Shown here one piece after another: positions 1 to 10,379 of a stretch of DNA of 64,000 nt; position 1 is the stretch's first letter; the number at the start of each line of letters is the position of its first letter. Below the pieces are notes generated by a model. The model was not told where the DNA came from, ran no database searches, and saw nothing but the letters and a program-made list of their open reading frames with translations. Source of the DNA: CBDHDN01 sp965261585 (GTDB taxonomy: Bacteria; Pseudomonadota; Alphaproteobacteria; UBA6615); contig CBDHDN010000055.1 of the NCBI GenBank assembly GCA_965261585.1, positions 1 through 64,000 of the forward strand, given 5' to 3'. A program made the translations under genes and the position numbers.

Positions 1-633
1 CTCGCGGGTGATGCCGGACAGGAACGTGCCGTTCGGCATCGGCGTGTAGACGATGCCGTCCTTGACGATGAAGATGTTGGCGGTCGCGAACTCGGCGATG
101 TTGCCGATGGCGTCGCGGATGACGGCATTGTCATAGCCGCGGGCCTGGGCATCCTTGATGGCGCGCGCGCCGTTGGGGTAGAGGCACGACGCCTTGGCGT
201 CCGTCGGGGCCGATTCCGGTGTCGGCCGCCGATAGCTGCTGAGGCAGGCCGAGAAGCCGCTGGCCGGCGGCATCGGCGCCTCTTCCAGCACCAGCGCGAA
301 ACGGGTGCTCGCGGGATCCGCCTGCAGGATGCGCAGGCCGCTTTCGGCCCAGAACATCGGCCGGACATAGAGCTCGGCCCCGGGCGGAAACTTGGCGATG
401 CCCTCGATCGCGATCTCTTCGATCTCGCCGGCTGTCAGCATCGGCGACAGGTCGAACGCGCGCGCCGAGGCGACGACGCGCCGGCAATGGCCGTCGAGGT
501 CCGGCGTCACGTTCTCAAACGCCCGCGCACCGTCGAAGACGACGGAGCCCAACCAGACGGCGTGGGTCGTGGCGCCCATCAGCGGCGGATTGCCCTCGTA
601 CCAGCGGCCGTCGATATACGTGAGGGCGGTCAT
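1..633 (-). CDS. ilvE: Branched-chain amino acid aminotransferase, 3' end outside window
   Basis: PLP-dependent class IV aminotransferase predicted to interconvert branched-chain 2-oxo acids and Leu/Ile/Val in the cytosol. The frame stays open from an ATG at 633 to the window edge (211 codons), so the C-terminal part is missing. Visible family features are the N-terminal YIDGRWYEGN and GATTHAVWLGSVVFDGARA segments, a YVRPMFW strand, and near the window edge NAVIRDAIGNIAEFATANIF followed by FLSGITRE, which form the cofactor-binding part of fold-type IV enzymes. The gene diverges from def across about 260 bp. The family call is firm; assignment to ilvE rather than a D-amino acid transaminase relative rests on overall resemblance. 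Confidence 0.85.
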   Translation of the reverse strand, partial: MTALTYIDGRWYEGNPPLMGATTHAVWLGSVVFDGARAFENVTPDLDGHCRRVVASARAFDLSPMLTAGEIEEIAIEGIAKFPPGAELYVRPMFWAESGLRILQADPASTRFALVLEEAPMPPASGFSACLSSYRRPTPESAPTDAKASCLYPNGARAIKDAQARGYDNAVIRDAIGNIAEFATANIFIVKDGIVYTPMPNGTFLSGITRE

Positions 634-894
634 CTGAAAGGCCCGGTAGATCCTGTTTTGAAGCAGCGCGGCCGGGGACGATTGTGGCTGCGAGCTTAGC
701 GCCCTTCCCGCCGGCGCGCCAGAATGCGCGGCCGGCCGTGGCGGTGCATTGTCCGCTTGTGTTTTTTTGCGTGCGGTAACAGCCATGCTGGTGATGCTCC
801 AGTGGCAATGGTTAATAAATCGTTAACGAAATCCGGCCGTTCCGGTGGCGCTCCCGGCCTTTACGCCCGCCGCGAGGCACCGCATATTGAAGGT

Positions 895-1509
895 ATGGCG
901 ATACTGAAAATAGCGCGCATGGGCCATCCGGTGCTGCGCCAACGGGCGGCGGAAATCCCCGATCCGACCGCGCCGGAGGTCCGCGCCCTGGTCGACGATA
1001 TGGTCGAAACGCTGGCCGACGCCGTCGGCATCGGCCTGGCGGCGCCGCAGGTGTTCGTGTCGCAGCGCCTCGTCATCATCAAGATTCCCGCAGAACGGGC
1101 CGCGGACCGGGGCGGCGAGGCCGACGACGAGGTCGACGACGACGACGATGCGGCGACGCCGCTGACCGCAATGGTCAACCCGGTGATCGAACCGCTGTCC
1201 GACGCGCAGAACCTGCGCTGGGAGGCCTGCTTGTCGCTGCCGGGCATGGCTGGCGAGGTGCCGCGTTACGACCATATCCGCTACCGCTACCAGACCCTGG
1301 CGGGCGCGGTCGTGACGGCGGCGGCCAGGGGCTTTCCGGCCCGCGTCATTCAGCATGAATGCGACCATCTGGACGGCGTGCTCTATCCGATGCGGATCAA
1401 GGATATGGCCAACTTCGGCTTCGTCGAGGAACTGAACCGCGCCGAACGTATTGGAACTCAGGCTCAGGAAGCGAGAGCCGCAGAACAGCAGGAGGCTATC
1501 AATGACTGA
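895..1509 (+). CDS. def: Peptide deformylase
   Basis: Metalloenzyme that removes the formyl group from the initiator methionine of nascent proteins. 204 aa from the ATG at 895. All three PDF motifs are present: GIGLAAPQ (about residue 45), EACLSLPG with the metal-ligand Cys (about 107), and HECDHLDG with the HExxH metal site (about 153). Motif 2 has Ala where EGCLS is usual, as in many secondary PDFs. An insert of Asp/Glu (GGEADDEVDDDDD) lies between motifs 1 and 2. The frame is open further upstream, but MAILKIARMGHPVLR is the canonical N-terminus. The stop overlaps the start of the COQ9 gene. It could be a second PDF copy rather than the main one. Confidence 0.88.
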   Translation: MAILKIARMGHPVLRQRAAEIPDPTAPEVRALVDDMVETLADAVGIGLAAPQVFVSQRLVIIKIPAERAADRGGEADDEVDDDDDAATPLTAMVNPVIEPLSDAQNLRWEACLSLPGMAGEVPRYDHIRYRYQTLAGAVVTAAARGFPARVIQHECDHLDGVLYPMRIKDMANFGFVEELNRAERIGTQAQEARAAEQQEAIND

Positions 1510-2257
1510 CGACACCAAACCCGGGCCGAAGAAGCGTCCTGGCACCAGCGCCAAGAGACGAGCCGACGCCAAGGCCGGCGCGGCCCGGTCCGAGGCACCG
1601 CGGTCCGAGGCACCGGTGTTCGACATGGACATCACACGCGAAGCGATCCTCGAGGCGACGCTGACCCACGTGCCGTTCGACGGCTGGACGCTGGCCAGCC
1701 TGCGCGACGGTGTGCGCGACGCTGGCCTCGACGAGAGCATGGCCGTGCGCGCCTTCCCCGGCGGCATCGTCGAGCTGGTCGAGTTCCACAGCACATGGGC
1801 CGATCAGCGCATGCTGGAAGGACTGGCGAGACAGGATCTCGCCGCCATGAAGGTGCGCAAGCGTGTCGCCGCCGGCGTGCGGCTGCGGCTCGAGCAGAGC
1901 GCCCCGCATCGCGAGGCGGTCCGGCGGGCGGTGCTGTTCCTGGCCCGGCCGCAGCGCGCGGCGTTGGCGTGTCGGTGCCTCTACCGGACGATCGACGCGA
2001 TCTGGTACGCCGCCGGCGATACGGCGACGGACTACAACTTCTATACCAAGCGGGCACTGCTCGCCGGCGTCTACAGCGCGACGGTGCTCTACTGGCTCAA
2101 CGACAACTCCGAGGGGACCAGCGCGACCTGGGATTTCCTCGACCGGCGCATTCGCGACGCCATGCGGATCCCCCAAGTGACCGGTCGCCTGCAGGCCATG
2201 GCCAAGCGGCTGCCGGACCCGCTCCGCATGTTTCGTGCGGCCGTCTATCGGCGGTAG
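1502..2257 (+). CDS. COQ9 family ubiquinone biosynthesis protein
   Basis: 251-aa protein of the COQ9/TetR-like fold family, a lipid-binding accessory protein of ubiquinone biosynthesis (partner of the COQ7-type hydroxylase in mitochondria). Residues 1-35 are a basic Lys/Arg/Ala-rich tail. The conserved helical domain follows from MDITREAILEATLTHVPFDGW, and the C-terminal half carries DAIWYAAGDTATDYNFYTKRALLAGVY, the most recognisable part of the family. The start ATG at 1502 lies inside the last codons of def, so the two genes are probably translationally coupled. Family assignment is firm; the exact partner in bacteria is inferred. Confidence 0.87.
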   Translation: MTDDTKPGPKKRPGTSAKRRADAKAGAARSEAPRSEAPVFDMDITREAILEATLTHVPFDGWTLASLRDGVRDAGLDESMAVRAFPGGIVELVEFHSTWADQRMLEGLARQDLAAMKVRKRVAAGVRLRLEQSAPHREAVRRAVLFLARPQRAALACRCLYRTIDAIWYAAGDTATDYNFYTKRALLAGVYSATVLYWLNDNSEGTSATWDFLDRRIRDAMRIPQVTGRLQAMAKRLPDPLRMFRAAVYRR

Positions 2258-2270
2258 CGGCGGCGCCGAG

Positions 2271-3347
2271 TCAGCTTGGGCCGGTACACGGTGACAGACG
2301 CGTAACGTGGCCCATCTTGCGGCCCGGCCGGGCAACGGCCTTGCCGTAGAGATGCAACCGAACATTCGGTTCGCGCAACAGCGCCGGCCAGGTATCGACC
2401 TCGGCTCCCAGCAGGTTCTGCATCGTCGCGTCGGCATGGCGCGCGGGATCGCCCAGCGGTAGGCCGCAGATCGCGCGCACCAGCTGCTCGAACTGGTTGA
2501 CCGCACAGGCATCGATCGTCCAGTGGCCGGAATTGTGCGGCCGCGGCGCCAGCTCGTTGGCCAGCAACGTGCCGTCGGTCGTGACGAAGAACTCGACCGC
2601 CAGGACGCCGACCAAATCGAGCGCCGCGGCCAGCCGCTCGGTATGGGCCCGCGCGCCTGCCGCGACGTCCGGCGCGAGTGTGGCCGGGGCGATCGTCTCG
2701 CGCAGGATACCGTTGTCGTGCCGGTTCTCGACCGGCACATAGGCGGCCGTCGTGCCGTTCGATGCGCGGGCGACGATGACCGAGACCTCCAGGGCGAACG
2801 GTACGAATGCCTCGAGGATTGCCGGCTGGCCGCCGATCGCCGCCCACGCGTCGGCGGCTGCCGCGGCGCTGTCGAGGCGGACCTGACCCTTGCCGTCATA
2901 GCCCATGCGGTTCGTCTTGAGCACGGCGGGAACGCCGATCACGCCGAGGGCGTCGGCCAAATCCGCCGGTGTGCCGACGCGGCCGAAGGCGGCTGTGGGC
3001 ACGCCGGCCTCGCGCATGAATGCCTTCTCGGCCAGCCGGTCCTGGGCGATCGCGAGGGCCCGCGGACCGGGGTGGCAGGGCACCGCCGCGGCGAGTGTCT
3101 CGACGGTGGCCAGCGGGACGTTCTCGAACTCCAGCGTGACCACGTCGACGGCGCCGGCGAAGGTTGCCAAGGCCGCGGTGTCGTCGTAGGGCGCGATCGT
3201 CGCCGGCGCCACCTGGGTCGCCGGCGCGTCGCCCTCGGGGCAGAAAATATGGCAGCGATAGCCGAGCGAGGCCGCGGCCAGCGCGATCATGCGGCCGAGC
3301 TGACCGCCGCCGAGGATGCCGATCGTCGACCCGGGAGGAACGGCCAC
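2271..3347 (-). CDS. purK: N5-carboxyaminoimidazole ribonucleotide synthase
   Basis: ATP-grasp enzyme of de novo purine synthesis: AIR + ATP + bicarbonate to N5-CAIR. 358 aa, the normal family length. The N-terminus GILGGGQLGRMIALAAASLGY is the PurK pre-ATP-grasp domain; VTLEFENVP and ARPLPHNSGHW-type residues (here ELAPRPHNSGHWTIDAC, about 265-282) are the substrate and metal region; LHLYGKA near the C-terminus is typical. The start follows the purE stop directly (3348/3347), so purE and purK form one transcript with purE first. Confidence 0.96.
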   Translation of the reverse strand: MAVPPGSTIGILGGGQLGRMIALAAASLGYRCHIFCPEGDAPATQVAPATIAPYDDTAALATFAGAVDVVTLEFENVPLATVETLAAAVPCHPGPRALAIAQDRLAEKAFMREAGVPTAAFGRVGTPADLADALGVIGVPAVLKTNRMGYDGKGQVRLDSAAAAADAWAAIGGQPAILEAFVPFALEVSVIVARASNGTTAAYVPVENRHDNGILRETIAPATLAPDVAAGARAHTERLAAALDLVGVLAVEFFVTTDGTLLANELAPRPHNSGHWTIDACAVNQFEQLVRAICGLPLGDPARHADATMQNLLGAEVDTWPALLREPNVRLHLYGKAVARPGRKMGHVTRLSPCTGPS

Positions 3348-3842
3348 CTAGGGGTCGGCGTCCGCTGTCGGCGCTGCCGGCACCGCCGCGGTCTGCCGGG
3401 CCCGCCAGTCGTCCAGTGCCGTTGCGATCGCGGGGTCGCGCAGCGCCAGCACCGCGGCCGCCAAGAGGGCTGCGTTGATCGCCCCGGCCTTGCCGATGGC
3501 CAGGGTGCCGACGGGCACGCCGGCCGGCATCTGGACGATCGACAACAGGCTGTCCAGTCCCCCCAGGGCGGAGCTTTCCACCGGCACGCCGAACACCGGC
3601 AGGGGCGTCATCGACGCGGTCATGCCCGGCAGATGGGCGGCGCCGCCGGCGCCCGCGATGATGACGGCGAGGCCGCGGTCGCGGGCGGTCGTGGCGTAGT
3701 CGGCCAGCCGCTCGGGCGTGCGATGCGCCGACACGATGCGGACCTCGTGGGGGATGTTCAGCTCGTCCAGCGTCGCCGCGGCATGCCGCATGGTCGGCCA
3801 GTCGGACTGGCTGCCCATGATGATGCCGACCAACGGGTCCAT
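3348..3842 (-). CDS. purE: N5-carboxyaminoimidazole ribonucleotide mutase
   Basis: Converts N5-CAIR to CAIR, the step after PurK. 164 aa, class I PurE. The active-site segments are visible at the N-terminus: GIIMGSQSDWPTM and VRIVSAHRTPERL (His of SAHR). IIAGAGGAAHLPGM and GVPVESSALGGLDSLLSIVQMP complete the fold. First gene of a leftward purEK operon; divergent from the diguanylate cyclase across about 220 bp that should hold the promoter. Confidence 0.97.
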   Translation of the reverse strand: MDPLVGIIMGSQSDWPTMRHAAATLDELNIPHEVRIVSAHRTPERLADYATTARDRGLAVIIAGAGGAAHLPGMTASMTPLPVFGVPVESSALGGLDSLLSIVQMPAGVPVGTLAIGKAGAINAALLAAAVLALRDPAIATALDDWRARQTAAVPAAPTADADP

Positions 3843-4060
3843 CTAAGCAAGCTCTTTCATTCGCCTGGATCGCCGGCGCCGTGCGTGGCAGAGGCGACGC
3901 GCAAACCTACAGAAAGCGCCGACGCAATAGCAATACGCAGGCAAGAGTGGCCGGAAGGCTGCTCGCGCAAGGGTTTCTTAACGCCATATCGCTAACGTCA
4001 GCGTAGGCCGGCGCCTGGACCGGTCCGGCACGCTGGGCGAGAGGGCCCCGGGGGCTGCCC

Positions 4061-4789
<729 letters not shown>

Positions 4790-4837
4790 CCAACGGCAGC
4801 GGCCGGCGCGCGCGGGCACGAATACCTCCGCCTATCG

Positions 4838-4897
4838 ATTCCGTGGGCCGATTTCACCCGACGCCTGGGGTCCCCAAGCGTCAGGGTCAGGCCGCTA
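4838..4897 (-). repeat. Half copy of the two-hairpin repeat (CTAG-associated)
   Basis: Inverted, partly diverged copy of the first half of the repeat seen whole at 13625-13744. It keeps the hairpin built on GACGCCTGGGG/CCCCAAGCGTC and runs to the repeat terminus CCGCTA. Its final TA is also the TA into which the neighbouring IS630 inserted. The other half of the repeat is absent. Confidence 0.7.
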
Positions 4898-6018
4898 GTA
4901 CCGGGAATCACAAATCGCGATGACGTGGTTTGAGCCTCTTCTGATGGATGTTGGTGCTGACCCAACGGAAAGGCTTGGCGGTCTTGTTGTGGGCGTGGAT
5001 GAAGGCATCGATGGCGTCCCTGAGTTGTCGGGGCGAAGTGAAGCTGGCGCCGTGCAGGGCGGCGCGGCTGAGGATCGAGAACCAGATCTCGATCTGGTTG
5101 AGCCAGCTGGCGTAGTTGGGCGTGAAGTGGAAGTGGACATGGGGATGCGCCTTGAGCCAGCGGTCGCGCTTGGGCTTATGGGTGTTCAGGTTGTCGAGAA
5201 CGACATGGATCTCGCGGTCGGGATAGGCGGCCACCAAGCGGTTCATGAAGTCGAGGAACTCACGGCGGCGCCGCCGCTCGTAGTGTCCGGCCTGAACCTC
5301 GCCGCTGGCGACGTTGAGAGCGGCAAACAGCGTCGTCGTGCCGTGTCGCTTATAGGTGTGGCCATGGCCGATCAGGGCGCGCCCGTTCGGCAGCTTCAGA
5401 TAGCCCTGGGCGCGCTCCAGCGCCTGGATGTGCGGCTTCTCGTCGACCGCCAGCACGATGGCGTCCTCCGGCGGGTGCAAGTAGAGGCCGACGATCTCGG
5501 CCGCCTTGGGGACGAACTCGGGATCGTTGCTCTGGCACCAGGATTTACGGCCGGCCAGGTCGATCTTTTGCCGGCGCAGGAAGCGCCAGATGTACTGGTC
5601 CGACACATCGCCCAGCGCCCGGGCCAGCAGTGGCGCCGTCCAGCGAGCGAAGCCGGCGGGCGGCGGCTCGTCCAACTGCGCCAGGATGCGCCGGCCCGTC
5701 TCGGCCGTGTAGATCGGCGTCGCCCCCGGCCGCGCTCGATCCGACAGCCCGGCCAGCCGTTCCGCCGCGAAGCGCGTGCGCCAGCGGCTGACCCGCCCCG
5801 GCCAGGTGCCAAGCGCCGCCGCAATGGAGCGCGTCGAGCGGCCGTCCGCCGCCAACAACACCATGCGGGCGCGCTCGCTCACGCCCTGTTCCGTCTTCGG
5901 AGATCGGACCATGCTCTCAAGCACCGCCCGCTCCTCCTCCGTCAATATGATCGGAGTCGCGTCCTGGATGTTCATCCATCCTTTGAATCACGACTCCGCC
6001 GCCAGCGATAGCCGGTAC
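4898..6018 (-). mobile_element. IS630 family insertion sequence, intact
   Basis: 1121-bp element flanked on both sides by TA (4896-4897 and 6019-6020), the target duplication of the IS630/Tc1-mariner superfamily. The ends are inverted repeats beginning GTACCGGGAATC (left) and, read inward from the right, GTACCGGCTATC. One full-length transposase gene is inside. The right end abuts the stop codon of the DUF465 gene, and the left end abuts a half copy of the two-hairpin repeat. Confidence 0.9.
4908..5975 (-). CDS. IS630 family transposase
   Basis: 355-aa DDE transposase. An N-terminal helix-turn-helix region (about 20-75: SERARMVLLAADGRSTRSIAAALG) is followed by the catalytic RNase H-like domain: AVDEKPHIQALER (first Asp), HVVLDNLNTHKPKRD (second Asp, the DNxxxH motif of IS630) and PNYASWLNQIEIWFSIL (acidic third residue). 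No frameshift or stop is seen, so the element is probably active or only recently inactive. Confidence 0.95.
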   Translation of the reverse strand: MNIQDATPIILTEEERAVLESMVRSPKTEQGVSERARMVLLAADGRSTRSIAAALGTWPGRVSRWRTRFAAERLAGLSDRARPGATPIYTAETGRRILAQLDEPPPAGFARWTAPLLARALGDVSDQYIWRFLRRQKIDLAGRKSWCQSNDPEFVPKAAEIVGLYLHPPEDAIVLAVDEKPHIQALERAQGYLKLPNGRALIGHGHTYKRHGTTTLFAALNVASGEVQAGHYERRRRREFLDFMNRLVAAYPDREIHVVLDNLNTHKPKRDRWLKAHPHVHFHFTPNYASWLNQIEIWFSILSRAALHGASFTSPRQLRDAIDAFIHAHNKTAKPFRWVSTNIHQKRLKPRHRDL

Positions 6019-6218
6019 TAGGCGATGATGTCGGGCACGATCTCGCTCTCCAGCTGAGCAATCTCGTCCTTCAGCAGCAGCTTGCGCTTCTTCAGCCGCT
6101 GAAGTTGCAGCTGGTCGAACGGGGCGCCGCCGCTGATTTGCCGGATGACGTCGTCGAGATCGCGATGCTCGCTGCGCCGCTCTTCCAGCTTTTTGCGCAC
6201 GGTCTTCGGGTCGTCCAT
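6018..6218 (-). CDS. DUF465 (YdcH-like) small protein
   Basis: 66-aa, highly charged helical protein with the DUF465 core QLQRLKKRKLLLKDEIAQLE. Function of the family is not established. The ATG at 6218 is chosen over longer in-frame starts because the family begins with such a short charged helix and the extension overlaps the divergent promoter region. Oddity: the TAG stop (6020-6018) uses the TA of the IS630 target site plus the first G of the IS end, so the insertion landed on the stop codon without altering the protein. A second DUF465 gene is at 8124. Confidence 0.8.
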   Translation of the reverse strand: MDDPKTVRKKLEERRSEHRDLDDVIRQISGGAPFDQLQLQRLKKRKLLLKDEIAQLESEIVPDIIA

Positions 6219-6395
6219 CGCAACTGCCGTTGGCGATTTCACCTGCGCATTCGAGTATAGCAAAAAACGATTCACAGCGGGACCGGTGATGGTAAAAGAC
6301 GGGGGCACGGGCCGCCGGTTGTGCGATGCACCATGGGGCGCCCCGGCGCCGCCGTCTGCGTTGCCGCGGCATGCGCCGACCTGGGACCGGACTTC

Positions 6396-7478
<1,083 letters not shown>

Positions 7479-7492
7479 CCGGGTGCTGCGCA

Positions 7493-8038
7493 ATGGATGC
7501 CGACCGGCCGTCACTGTGGGACTTCAGCCTCGCGGTCTATGCGCGGACCGGTGTCGCCGATGCTTGCCTGGCACTGCAGGACCGGCACGGCGCCGACGTC
7601 AATCTGCTGCTGTTTTGCCTGTGGTGGGCGTGCCACGGCGGTGGCTGGCTGACCGCCGCCGAGCTCGATTCGGCGCGGGCCGCGGCCGGGGCGTGGCAGT
7701 TGCAGGTCGTTGTGCCGCTTCGGGCCGTGCGGCGGGCCCTCAAGGTGCCGCTCGGCGCGCCGCGCGGGCCGGCGGAGAAGCTGCGGCAACGGGTGAAGGA
7801 CGTGGAACTGGAGGCGGAGCGGTTGGAGCAGTCCATGCTAGCGGCGTCCTTCGCCGCGTCGCCGGCCGCGCCGCCGGCCGTCGAGACCGCCCTGGCGAGC
7901 GCGGCGGCGAACTTGCGGGACTATCTGGCGGGCGTCGACCTGGCCGCCGGGTCGACGGACCGCGCCGCCGTTGCGGCGATCCTGGCCGGTTGCTTTGCCG
8001 ACGCTGCGCGAGCGCGAATCGAGGCCGCTTTGTCGTAG
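7493..8038 (+). CDS. TIGR02444 family protein
   Basis: 181-aa conserved protein of unknown function, recognised by the N-terminal signature LWDFSLAVYARTGVADACLALQDRHGADVNLLLFCLWWA. The C-terminal half is Ala-rich and helical. Start at 7493 places the signature near residue 7, as in the family. It begins 15 bp after the phosphofructokinase stop, so the two may be co-transcribed. Role unknown. Confidence 0.8.
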   Translation: MDADRPSLWDFSLAVYARTGVADACLALQDRHGADVNLLLFCLWWACHGGGWLTAAELDSARAAAGAWQLQVVVPLRAVRRALKVPLGAPRGPAEKLRQRVKDVELEAERLEQSMLAASFAASPAAPPAVETALASAAANLRDYLAGVDLAAGSTDRAAVAAILAGCFADAARARIEAALS

Positions 8039-8123
8039 CGGGGAGCCGGTCGGACTGGCGGAATCGGGCCGGTATGCCTAAATTGTAGGTATCGGCAGGG
8101 CACAAGTAGGAAGGAGGAGCAAC

Positions 8124-8285
8124 GTGACCAATCGTATCGAGGTGTTGAAAGAACGGCACGCTGATCTGGAAGTCCGGTTGGACGAAGCGGGGCGACGCCC
8201 CCGGCCAGATCAATCCGAGATTTCGCAGCTCAAGCGCCAGAAGCTGATGATCAAGGACGAGATCGCCGCGTTGGAGCGCGCGTGA
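8124..8285 (+). CDS. DUF465 small protein (GTG start)
   Basis: 53-aa protein read from a GTG at 8124 with a strong ribosome-binding site AAGGAGG seven bases upstream (8111-8117). Sequence features: MTNRIEVLKERHADLEVRLDE, then ISQLKRQKLMIKDEIAALE, the DUF465 helix-loop-helix pattern. Function unknown. It is followed by a clear intrinsic terminator at 8317. A paralogue lies at 6018-6218. Confidence 0.82.
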   Translation: MTNRIEVLKERHADLEVRLDEAGRRPRPDQSEISQLKRQKLMIKDEIAALERA

Positions 8286-8316
8286 TAACCGCCATGCGAT
8301 CGCATTAGCGAAGGTG

Positions 8317-8341
8317 GAAGCGGCGATTCGCCGCTTCTTTT
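8317..8341 (+). terminator. Rho-independent terminator
   Basis: Nine-base stem GAAGCGGCG / CGCCGCTTC with a three-base loop, followed by TTTT. It sits about 30 bp after the DUF465 stop and should end the pfk-TIGR02444-DUF465 transcript. Confidence 0.88.
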
Positions 8342-8346
8342 GTATC

Positions 8347-8397
8347 TGCTGGTGGTCTCAGCTGACGGATAACAACCATCCCGCAGCATCGAACCAC
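8347..8397 (+). repeat. Half copy of the two-hairpin repeat
   Basis: Corresponds to the second half of the repeat at 13685-13744: GCTGGTGGT, then CAGCTGACGGAT, a spacer, CCATCC, and GCAGCATCGAACCAC. The terminal TA is lost (CCACCGG). It lies between two convergent genes, just past the terminator and ten bases from the acyl-CoA synthetase stop. Confidence 0.7.
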
Positions 8398-8405
8398 CGG
8401 CCCGG

Positions 8406-10061
8406 TCAGCTGCCGGCGGCGTCGCGGGCTCGCTCGCGCAGGATGAATTTCTGGATCTTGCCCGTCGATGTCTTGGGCAGGTCGCCGAACTCAACGTGCC
8501 GCGGGCATTTGTAGTGTGCCAGGTGGGCGCGGCAGTGGTCGATCAGCTCGTCGGCCGTGACCTCGGCGCCGGGCTTTGTTTCGACGAACGCGCACGGCGT
8601 TTCGCCCCACTTGTCGTCCGGCCTGGCGACGACGGCGGCCGCGGCGACGGCGGGATGGAGGTAGAGCGCGCTCTCGATTTCGATCGAGGAGATGTTCTCG
8701 CCACCTGAGATGATGATGTCCTTCGACCGGTCCTTCAGCTCGATGTAGCCGTCCTCGTGCCAGACGCCGAGGTCGCCGGAATGGAACCAGCCGCCGCCGA
8801 ACGCCGTGGTCGTCGCCTGGGGATCCTTGAGATAGCCCTTCATGACGATGTTGCCGCGCATGAAGACCTCGCCGATGGTCGTGCCGTCGCGCGGCACCGG
8901 TGACAACGTCTCCGGGTCGGCTACCATCAGATCCTCGAGCACCGGGTAGCGCACGCCCTGGCGGGCCTGCAGGGCCGCCCGCTCGTCCAGCGGCCGCGCG
9001 TCCCAGGCCGGGTTCCAGGCACCACCGACCGCCGGCCCGTAGGTCTCGGTCAGGCCGTAGACGTGCGTCACCTTGATGCCCTGCCGTGCCATCTCGGCCA
9101 GCACCGCCGCCGGCGGCGGTGCTGCCGCCGTCATCATCTCGACGGGCTGGTCGAACGCCTGCCGCTCAGCCTCAGCGGCGTCGACGATCATCTGCATGAT
9201 GATCGGCGCGCCGCACAGGTGGGTCACCTTGTGGTCGGCAAAGGCACGGTAGATCGCGCCGCCCTCGACCCGCCGCAGGCACACGTTCGTACCGGTCATG
9301 GCGGCAACGCCCCAGGGGAAGCACCAGCCGTTGCAGTGGAACATCGGCAGCGTCCACAGGTAGATCGGCTGGTGCCCCATGCCCCAGACCAGCACGTTGC
9401 CGAGGGCGTTCAGATAGGCGCCGCGGTGGTGATAGACGACGCCCTTGGGGGCGCCGGTCGTGCCCGAGGTGTAGTTGAGCGAGATCGCCTGCCACTCGTC
9501 GGCCGGCAGCGACCAAGCGAAGTCCGGGTCGCCCTGGGCCAGCAGAGCCTCATAGTCGGTGTCGCCCAGCCGCCGCGCGGCATCGTCCACCCACGGCCCC
9601 TCGCTATCGCAGATGTCGATTACCACCGGCTTGGTCCGGGCCGTGGCCAGCGCCTCCCGGACGACGTCGGCGTACTCGGTGTCTGCGATCAGGATCTTGG
9701 CTGTCGCGTGGTCGAGGATGTAGGCGATCGTGGCAGCGTCGAGGCGGGTGTTGATGGCGTTGAGGACGGCGCCGGCCATCGGCACGCCGAAATGTGTCTC
9801 ATAGTGCTCCGGCGTGTTCGGGGCGATCACGGCGACGCAGTCGCCCGCGGCGATGCCCAGGCGGCGCAGGGCGGAGGCGAGCCGGCGGCAGCGCGTATAT
9901 GTCTCGCCCCAACTCCGCCGGATGCCGCCGTGCACGATCGCCGGATGATCGGGAAATGCCAGCGCGGCGCGCGTCAGAAACGTCAACGGCGTCAGCGGCG
10001 CGTGGTTGGCCGCGTTGCGGTCGAGGTCCGTTTCGAATGGGTTGCTTGTCGCCGCGGGCAT
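8406..10061 (-). CDS. Fatty acyl-CoA synthetase (AMP-binding)
   Basis: 551-aa member of the ANL adenylating superfamily. It activates a carboxylic acid, probably a medium or long-chain fatty acid, to the acyl-CoA through an acyl-AMP. Motifs in order: YTSGTTGAPKGVVYHHRGAY (P-loop, about 190), THVYGLTETYGP (about 325), GWFHSGDLGVWHEDGYIELKDR (about 425), and the C-terminal TGKIQKFILRERARD with the catalytic Lys. Full length. No neighbouring gene narrows the substrate. Confidence 0.9.
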   Translation of the reverse strand: MPAATSNPFETDLDRNAANHAPLTPLTFLTRAALAFPDHPAIVHGGIRRSWGETYTRCRRLASALRRLGIAAGDCVAVIAPNTPEHYETHFGVPMAGAVLNAINTRLDAATIAYILDHATAKILIADTEYADVVREALATARTKPVVIDICDSEGPWVDDAARRLGDTDYEALLAQGDPDFAWSLPADEWQAISLNYTSGTTGAPKGVVYHHRGAYLNALGNVLVWGMGHQPIYLWTLPMFHCNGWCFPWGVAAMTGTNVCLRRVEGGAIYRAFADHKVTHLCGAPIIMQMIVDAAEAERQAFDQPVEMMTAAAPPPAAVLAEMARQGIKVTHVYGLTETYGPAVGGAWNPAWDARPLDERAALQARQGVRYPVLEDLMVADPETLSPVPRDGTTIGEVFMRGNIVMKGYLKDPQATTTAFGGGWFHSGDLGVWHEDGYIELKDRSKDIIISGGENISSIEIESALYLHPAVAAAAVVARPDDKWGETPCAFVETKPGAEVTADELIDHCRAHLAHYKCPRHVEFGDLPKTSTGKIQKFILRERARDAAGS

Positions 10062-10097
10062 TGCCGGCCTCCCCTAGTGATCCGCCGGTGGCGCCGG

Positions 10098-10289
10098 CTA
10101 GGTCTTGAACAGGGCCTGAGCGACGCCCAGTTGCGACTGCTTTTCGGCGATGTCCGCCTCGACGCGTGCAATCTCGGCCCTCAGTTGCTCGATGTATTCT
10201 CCGAGGTCTTCGATCGACATGTCATCGAGGCGCAGCGGCTCGAAGGACTGTGCGACAGGGTGTTGGGGTTCGAGGTCGTCCAGGCTCAT
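10098..10289 (-). CDS. DUF1192 family small protein
   Basis: 63-aa acidic protein: MSLDDLEPQHP, then LRLDDMSIEDLGEYIEQLRAEIARVEADIAEKQSQL, a short coiled-coil helix typical of DUF1192. Function unknown. The ATG at 10289 is preceded by GAGAGGGAAC, a plausible ribosome-binding site, and excludes a 25-residue upstream extension. The upstream region has been separated from its former neighbour by the ISNCY element whose left target duplication is at 10364. Confidence 0.8.
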   Translation of the reverse strand: MSLDDLEPQHPVAQSFEPLRLDDMSIEDLGEYIEQLRAEIARVEADIAEKQSQLGVAQALFKT

Positions 10290-10363
10290 CGTTCCCTCTC
10301 TACTGTACGTCTTGGCCTCGTATGCGCGCCGTGCAAGTCTGACGCTGGCCGTCATCTGCCGCA

Positions 10364-10379
10364 AGACCGCGGTGTCGTG
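10364..10379 (+). repeat. Left 16-bp target duplication of ISNCY element 1
   Basis: AGACCGCGGTGTCGTG, identical to 11776-11791. The two copies bracket the inverted-repeat-ended element exactly, which is the pattern of a long target site duplication. Confidence 0.8.

Noticed and set aside
2523..3995. 490-codon open frame on the plus strand
   Set aside because: It is antisense to purK and purE, whose proteins are unmistakable; long shadow frames are expected at this GC content.
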